Below are positions 58,046 through 64,000 of a stretch of 64,000 nucleotides of DNA, piece by piece; position 1 is the first letter of the stretch; each line of letters starts with the position of its first letter. This DNA is from Symsagittifera roscoffensis. Lineage: Eukaryota; Xenacoelomorpha; Acoela; Convolutidae. The stretch is from assembly GCF_963678635.1 (NCBI RefSeq), contig NC_087062.1, positions 73,871,345 to 73,935,344 on the forward strand, read 5' to 3'. The notes below the pieces were generated by a model, which was not told the origin of the DNA, did not search any database, and worked only from the letters and a program-made list of their open reading frames with translations. The translations under genes were made by a program, and so were the position numbers.

Positions 58046-59470
58046 AAATTGATTAGGATCTTATAGCTGTCTTCTTCCAAATTGCCTCTCTCAGGTGCTC
58101 CGTTCTCTATCCATCTCATCAGATTGCTTGTCATCTTATCATTTCGTTGAGCCCTTAAAAGGTCCGAAAGTCGGTACCTGGCTTTAAGATATGTCTTCAT
58201 CACATTCATCTATCCTCTGATTATCTCCGTAGCATGGGCATCGTCCATCATTTTAACACATCATATCTTTTTCAAAGGTGTCGCGTCTTGCTCTAAGGGT
58301 TCCAGATTGGTACGGACGACCCTAGCATGCGAAAGTAATCTAGTCGGACGTTTCGACACTGCTATTAACTCAAGCTCATCTGCGGCATTATCAACAACCG
58401 TGCCTTCCTCATCAGAGGTATACCGGTCCCTGTCTGGGTCTTGATGCATTTTTCTATCCAGCCTGTGCTGCTTTCATTCTACTAGCAAAGAATGAATCGC
58501 AGCCTCGGAGACCACGGAATTGGAGGTAGTTTCTGGCACATTTTCCGAAGACTGAGACTCTGACCCATCACTCGAGCTGATGGAGTCTGTATCGCCGCCC
58601 TTTGATCTGTTCTTGACGTTTCTCGGCTCCCGGACAAATTTTGTCGCTTTAGCGTGGACTCCCCGGACAAATCATTCTGGCCAGACCAGACATGACTTGA
58701 CTCCCGGACAATGTTTTATCTCCGGATGAACAGTCCGAGCTCGGCTCGTACTCCTCCCTCGCATTAGTGAACTGAATATTTCTTGTCACTCTGGAGTTTA
58801 ATTTAACACTGGCCTCTTGGACGGTTTGAGTGCCGGTTGCTTGTTGACGTTCAACATACGAAGTCCTCAAAAGGGCATCTTTTGGCATCGAACTCACTAA
58901 CTGATTCACTATCGATCGGCAATCCACTTCAACGTCCCGAATCGGAATTGATACCGGTCTCTTCTCCGTTCGTTCAGTAATGGTCAACCTCTGCATGGTC
59001 TCCATCCGTTCGCGGTCATGCTTTTCAACCTCTCTGTCAACCAGTTCACGGAGTTTCCATGACATCCGGTGCTACGTTCATCTCCGTATTTAACAGGGCT
59101 ATGCTGTTGATGCCTAGCCTGGTAAAATTTTGCTGCCCCAGGTTTGAGCGAACTAGCAAGTCCAATGGAACCTGATCACCTTTCGCCAACACTTTTATCT
59201 CAGCAGCCGTTTCTACGGGAAATTCAGGGTGTCCTGGTATGGGATGCCTGGACTTATCTAGCCACCTGGTTAGTGGCAGCTTGTCATAGCTGTCTTTATC
59301 CAGAAAGGAAAAGCCATCCTTAGTTTCTGCCTGGTTTGCTTGCCTCTCTTCCTATCGCTCGTAGTGCTCCATCTTCTTGCCGAGCTTGTCGGCATTCTGG
59401 TGCTTTTCACGTGTTCAATGCTCTATAATCATGTGATAGCCATCCCGACGCACGATCCAGCGACCGACAT
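58046..59470 (-). pseudogene. Pol linker between RNase H and integrase, copy 1
   Basis: Counterpart of 50791-52200, nearly identical base for base; blocks 59065-58649, 58670-58482 and 58449-58261 are open. A 2-base loss near 59058 shortens the first block. No known domain. Confidence 0.65.
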
Positions 59471-59479
59471 AGCTTTGGT

Positions 59480-60735
59480 TCATCGAATAAATCTTAAGCC
59501 AAGCAAGAGCTCGGTGGTCCACGCGCAACTTGAAATGAGCACTCGTAAGTAAGTCCTATACTTTTCGACAAAGGTAATCACTGCAAAAATCTCCGCTTTT
59601 GGTGCACCGTATTTCATTTTAGTGTTGTTTAGGACTTTGCTCCCATAGGCGATTGGCCGGAGAACAGTCCTTCCGTTCCATTCTTGTTCTTGTGAAGTAT
59701 GCCCGATATGGCTATTTCTGATGCGTCTGTGTCGAGCACAAACATCCCTTTCTCTGTCGGCATACCGATGACCGGAGCCTCGCAAACTTCGCGCTTAATG
59801 TTCTCAAAAGAGACCTAAGCCTCGTCAGTCCAGCTGACTTTCTTACCCTTATTTCGCATCAACTTCTGCATAGGGTATATCTTGTCAGCATACCCTTTGA
59901 TAATTTGTCGGTGATAATTAGCGAATCCGAGAAAACTCATCAATTGCGTGTCGGTTTTCGGTGCTTTCCATGTCAAAACTGCTTCAACCACTTCAGTATT
60001 TGGTCTGACTCCATGTTTATCCACAAGACGACCCAGATACTTGATTGAGTCTTTCAAGTTTTCGTACTTGGAGGGCTTACATTTCAGGCCGACCTGTTTC
60101 AAGCAAGTGAAGACCTCGTCCAGTCGCTCTATATGGTCCTCCAGCTTTGGTGCCGCAATGACCACGTCATCAACGTAACACATTATGAGGTTGCCATATT
60201 TTTCAGTCATACTCGTGAGTGCCTGGGCCAGAAATTGTTGGAATGTGGCCGTCGCGTTTCATAGTCCAAATGGCCTTGTTTTCCATTGGAAAAACCCCTG
60301 TTCACACGCGAAGCCCACTTTCTATCGATCCTGTTTTCTGAGGGTCATGCCAGAACGCTGAGCCCAAATCCAATTCGTGAAGAACTTTGCATCTCCCAAC
60401 TTGGAGAGGCTCTCATCCATACGGGGAATCGGGTATGCTTCCTTTATCTTTACCGCATTCAGGTAATGAAAGTCACAATAAAACCTAAGTTGCCCCCTTT
60501 TTTTGCCATGACCACGCCGCAAGCCAACGGGGACTTAGACGGTTCAATCATGTCGTATTCCATTAACATTTCAATCTCTTTCATGCATGCTTCCAACTTG
60601 TGTGGAGTCATTCTCCTAGCTCCCTCCCTGTGAGGTACCAAACCCTCTTCTATCTCTACTTCATGTTCTACAAAATTGCAGCAATTTTTGTCAACTTTAT
60701 GCCTCGAAAAAACGTCCGCGTTCCGGTTCAACACT
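59480..60735 (-). pseudogene. Reverse transcriptase and RNase H, copy 1
   Basis: The frame 60734-60459 carries FVEHEVEIEEGLVPHREGAR and MEYDMIEPSKSPLACGVVMA, the fingers entry typical of Gypsy RTs. After a frame change come LRFYCDFHYLNAVKIKEAYP and DESLSKLGDAKFF. Frame 60210-59815 is open for 131 codons with the catalytic Y-V-D-D at 60177-60166, GLKCKPSKYENL, KYLGRLVDKHGVRP and FLGFANYHRQIIKGYADKIY. RNase H follows at 59785-59480 after the shared stop next to SWTDEA. It lacks the two extra stops of copy 2 in this part. Confidence 0.88.
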
Positions 60736-61079
60736 GCTGAGTTCTATTTCAGGTAGGACTGGCTTATTTACTGCTAATTCTTCGTCTGTTGATCTCTCAG
60801 GGAAACTCGAGCAACTGGACAGCCCATCTTCCCTTCTCTGATATCATGGAAATCACTTTCTTAAAAGACTTCAATTCATCGATTCTTTTCAGTATACAAT
60901 CTTGGTTACATGTAATGCACACACCGTTACTTACATTTTTTCAAATTCTCCAAACTTTGATAGTCTGCGCTGAGAGGCAACGCATAGCCAAGCTTCTTTC
61001 CTCGTTGTATCGTCAGTGTTGTTGCCAGTGTGTTCAAAAACACATCTACGCACATTCCGCTCTGAGTGGGTGAGAAGCT
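60736..61079 (-). pseudogene. Region between protease and RT, copy 1
   Basis: Pol linker without a recognised domain. A 65-codon frame (61128-60931) with a Cys/Arg-rich middle crosses it. It lacks the roughly 55 bp that copy 2 retains at 53478-53530. Confidence 0.5.
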
Positions 61080-61778
61080 TCATACTAAAATAGTTGAGCT
61101 CATACTGTTTGGGTTGGGGACCAAACACACCTGTCTGTTGTTACAAAGTTCATTCAAACTCCTCATCCTAAACGTCGCTATTACAGCTGGATTTGGTTTT
61201 ATCCTAACCTTCCGATCTAGGAAAACTGGCACATTTGCTTTGTTAATCAGGATTTTATTAACGGGTTTCTTTTTGTACTTCCTCTCTGGATCCTTGATCT
61301 GTATCAACCATTCGTTGAGGTCGATCGTGACGTCGAACTTGCGCACAAAGTCATGTCCTAGGATGAACTGGTCGGACTCGTCAAGATTCTCGAAGACCAG
61401 AAAATTCATCCAGAAATGCCTTCCTCCTAGCTGCAGCGAAATGATGGGGGCCCTTCCAGGCACGTATATTGCATCCTGATTCGCCGCTGCCCGTCTGATA
61501 TTAGTCGGACTCAGATCCGACCTTTCGAAGCCCATTTTAATCCACGTGCTTATGGGTATTACACTGACCACCGCTCTGATGTCCAGTAGTCCCTTCACCG
61601 AGAAATGTTTGCCCTGTACGTCCAATACGTGTGCTGCCAGATTGTCTTCACAGCCAATGTGGACCGCATCCTGCTTGAGCATGGCATTGTGTCCAATTCG
61701 TCGCATCTTAGGCTCTTCTTCGTCACTGGCATTGGTCACGTGAGATTTCGTGTAAATAATTATGCCGTCCACGTTCAT
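61080..61778 (-). pseudogene. Retropepsin-like protease, copy 1, active site mutated
   Basis: This is the longest uninterrupted frame of the copy (232 codons). It begins in the pre-protease segment, contains the protease and extends into the linker (KIRIKPNPAVIATF-like block). The active-site loop reads GLLDIRAVVSVI: D-T-G has become D-I-R (61575-61583), removing the conserved Thr and Gly. The flap-end segment FILGHDFVRKFDVTIDL is conserved. An open frame with a dead active site suggests the damage predates or escaped other decay. Confidence 0.85.
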
Positions 61779-62345
61779 CAGGATCGGTTAGGGGCTATGG
61801 ACTTCTATATATTGTCCATCCACTCTCGTTAGTCTCGGCCCACCCGTTGAGAGTAACGCTCTCACGGCCCTGAAATCCAAATTCGGTTCTTTTTCTCTCA
61901 AGTAGTCAGCATAGATGTCCAGGTGTACCAGCGTGATCTCAGATGGTTCACTCAGGTTCTTCACTACCTGATGCCTGCGATCGATGTTTTTGACATAATT
62001 TTGTCCCTTCTCTTGTCATGCCGAAGGTTTTCCCTGAGATGACATTCAATTTCAGACCCTGTTTCTTGGGTTCCTGGTTGTCCTCTTCTTTCGCTGCCTT
62101 ATCTAGGATGTCAAGCTTCTCGCGCAGCTCTGTGTTTTCTAGTTCAGATCTTACATACTGCTCAACCTCTTTCGAGGCCAACTCTTGCTGAACATTCTGT
62201 AGTGTGGTCCAAGCCGCTAAGCCATAATCTAATTTTAGCGCACTAGCTGACTCAGCCTCCAAGCTCGACGCATTTGCGTCATCAGGCAAGGTCTTGACTT
62301 TTTTAGTCGTGAATGTGCCCTGTGTCACTTCTCACTTCCGCGACA
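61779..62345 (-). pseudogene. Gag/Pol junction region, copy 1
   Basis: Frame 62328-61948 encodes KVKTLPDDANASSLEAESAS, VEQYVRSELENTELREKLDI and KLNVISGKTFGMTREGTK. After a frameshift near 61990 come the NLSEPSEITLVHLDIYADYL and RAVRALLSTGGPRLTRVD-type blocks. The charged ELENTELREK stretch is a probable coiled coil. The function is unassigned; the same region is present in copies 2 and 3. Confidence 0.65.
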
Positions 62346-64000
62346 CAGCTTCGTTCATTAGGCGTGCTCGACTAGCCTTGCCTGCTGATAGCGCCTCTTA
62401 ATGGCGGGGTTGCTTCGCGTCTGCCACTGCATCCCAGAAATGAATGCAGTCTGATTTGAAAATCTATCCAGATTGCAAAAGAAGCACCTTGGTTCGTACT
62501 TCATTATGAACCCTCTCACATATTCTTCGTGGTCCTCGTCGGTTGCGTCAATATCGTCAAAAAAGTAACCAATCGCTTTCATATTTTGTTTTTAAGTGGA
62601 ACAGGCTGACATGTGATGATCCAGCAAACCACAATTAGCGCATGACTTCCTTTTGTTCATGTCGTCACGAGTCTTATACCAACCAGAACTTGTGCCGGTG
62701 TTCATTCCGCTGTAGTTGCCGTAATTGTTGTAACGATTTTGAGCCCTTGGTTTTATGAGCAGATATTCGCGTGATTTCATCTGCAGATCATCGGGTGTCG
62801 GCACGGAGTCCGCTGACAAGGTAAAGTGTGTGGCCAGCATGGTTTTCAATTCATCACTCTTTTTTCTATCCATGAATCTCGAGGCTTGGCCAACTTCTGT
62901 TCCGAGATCCTCTTGTCGGGGTTACTTCCCCTTCTAAGCAAATCAAGGTCGACCAAAAACTTGTCGAATGACTTATCAATTTTTTGATGCCTCTTCTCAA
63001 ACTTCACCATAGCCTGGTGCCCCTGTACGCCCGAGCCGAAACAATTCAGCAAGATGTCGAAGATTTTTCAAGCACTGTCTCGTTCATTCGTCCTTTTTGC
63101 CATCACACAGCTCAAGGCCGTGCCCTCTAAATTACTCGTCAGTGGGCTACATTCCTAATTCCTGGAGAGTTCTCTTCCTTAAAATGCAACTTCATCACCT
63201 CTATCCAGGTATCAATACAGCCATCTGAATCGTCCTTGTACGACTTCGGTTTCTTGAGTGTCCTTCGTGACCTCTCTCCTCTCTCAGTAGACTTCGAGAG
63301 TTTAGTAATAAACGTCTCAAGAGACCTGTTTATTGGCTCAAACATTGAAGCATACATCGTAGTGTCATGTGAGACGGGACTGATCTGACCTGCGGCCCCG
63401 TGGGCAAGCGTGGACCCGATGTTGCATCCACTTCTGGCGTGATTGTATTCGTCCAACCTGCCCTCAACGGGGCTGCCCTAGGTCCCTCTCTATGGTTAGG
63501 CTCGAAACTCATTCTTGATATCGGCGGAGCCTCTGCGTGACGGTGGGTTCCGGATTCGTCTGTCTTCTGGTGAGAGTCCTCCATTGGACCGCAAAAATTC
63601 TCTTGGTTGCTGCCTCTCAAGATTTCATCAAGCTTGCGCATCAAAAGGGTCAGCCTTGGCATCTAAACTCTTCTCCAAGCGAGTCATCGTGTGAGCGTAG
63701 GCGTTGTCATAATGGTTCAATAGTTGCTCGATCTCTCTTGTCATCCTACTGTTTCTTTCTGCTGACTCCTTGGTTGCTAGAGCTAAGGTCTCCGCAAGGC
63801 GCTGATCGGTATTTCGAATCAACTGAACTTGTTCACTCCTGGCTTGCAGTATCGCGTCTGTCTGCCAGATCGTCTCCTAGCCCTTCATGGCCCTGTTGAG
63901 CCCTTCCTTCCACTCGATCGATCCTTTTCGTCATGTCCTGTCGCAGTTCTTCAGGGCTTGTCATTACGTTGGCAAACATGCCACTCATATCGCTGGCCGT
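62346..64000 (-). pseudogene. Gag, copy 1, N-terminal end outside the window
   Basis: Minus-strand blocks 63822-63628 (RNTDQRLAETLALATKESAE, coiled), 63662-63330, 63456-63139 (YASMFEPINRSLETFITKLS), 63052-62846, 62873-62592 and 62582-62358. The zinc knuckle C-x2-C-x4-H-x4-C lies at 62642-62601 (SCANCGLLDHHMSACS). A second C-F-F-C pair follows near 62490, where the remaining ligands are lost to a frameshift. Frames alternate, so the gene is broken. Gag packages element RNA into particles. Confidence 0.8.

Larger units (their letters stand above)
55577..64000 (-). mobile_element. Ty3/Gypsy-like retrotransposon, copy 1 (runs off the window)
   Basis: Same family and orientation as copy 2. Gag begins beyond 64000; the order is gag, protease, RT, RNase H, linker, integrase, tail. 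It carries copy-specific damage: a 280-bp deletion in integrase (at about 57890), an inserted RT fragment (56795-57015) with duplicated integrase end and tail, a deletion of about 55 bp near 60740, and loss of everything beyond the pol tail at 55577 (no macro-like segment). Confidence 0.85.

Overview
The window reads as eukaryotic repeat-rich DNA, most likely from an invertebrate animal. It contains no bacterial operons or ribosome-binding sites. Nearly every recognisable coding piece is a broken transposon gene, and long stretches are AT-rich with poly-T runs. The element types (Ty3/Gypsy-like retrotransposon, Polinton/Maverick-type DNA polymerase B, LINE reverse transcriptase) fit a nematode, cnidarian or flatworm, but I cannot choose between these. 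I see no convincingly intact host gene.

Layout: 1-2.6 kb is mostly unassigned, with one unrecognised ORF. At 2.6-3.0 kb lies the C-terminal end of a non-LTR retroelement protein. From 3.03 to about 19.0 kb there are two divergent direct copies of a 7-9 kb unit, each starting with a decayed LINE reverse transcriptase (minus strand) followed by non-coding repeats with nested internal duplications. From 20.0 to 33.3 kb there are at least three degraded minus-strand copies of a Polinton-type DNA polymerase B (one interrupted by a 200-N assembly gap). They are interleaved with three copies of an upstream module; two of these hold clusters of TGACGTCA (CRE/ATF-type) palindromes, and the third keeps one degenerate site. 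At about 33.3 kb base composition changes to more GC-balanced, Ty3/Gypsy-like DNA, all on the minus strand, which runs to the window end.

The Gypsy-like part holds three copies of one family. A divergent gag-protease copy lies at 33.3-36.3 kb. A copy with gag, protease, RT, RNase H, integrase and a long tail lies at 48.3-55.6 kb. A second long copy lies at 55.6-64 kb and runs off the window. The two long copies share the same premature stops, so they look like DNA-level duplicates of an already dead element. They abut head to tail without a visible LTR. Downstream of pol at 48.3-48.74 kb is a sequence resembling a macro (ADP-ribose-binding) domain, and at 41.2-48.0 kb a broken ORF of about 6.8 kb encodes an SGNH/GDSL-hydrolase-like domain. 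If all belong to one element, the ancestral retrotransposon was unusually large (more than 14 kb of coding DNA) and carried accessory enzymes. This is the most interesting part of the window. Between 36.3 and 41.2 kb lie non-coding direct repeats (period about 949 bp) that are candidate LTR or UTR sequence.
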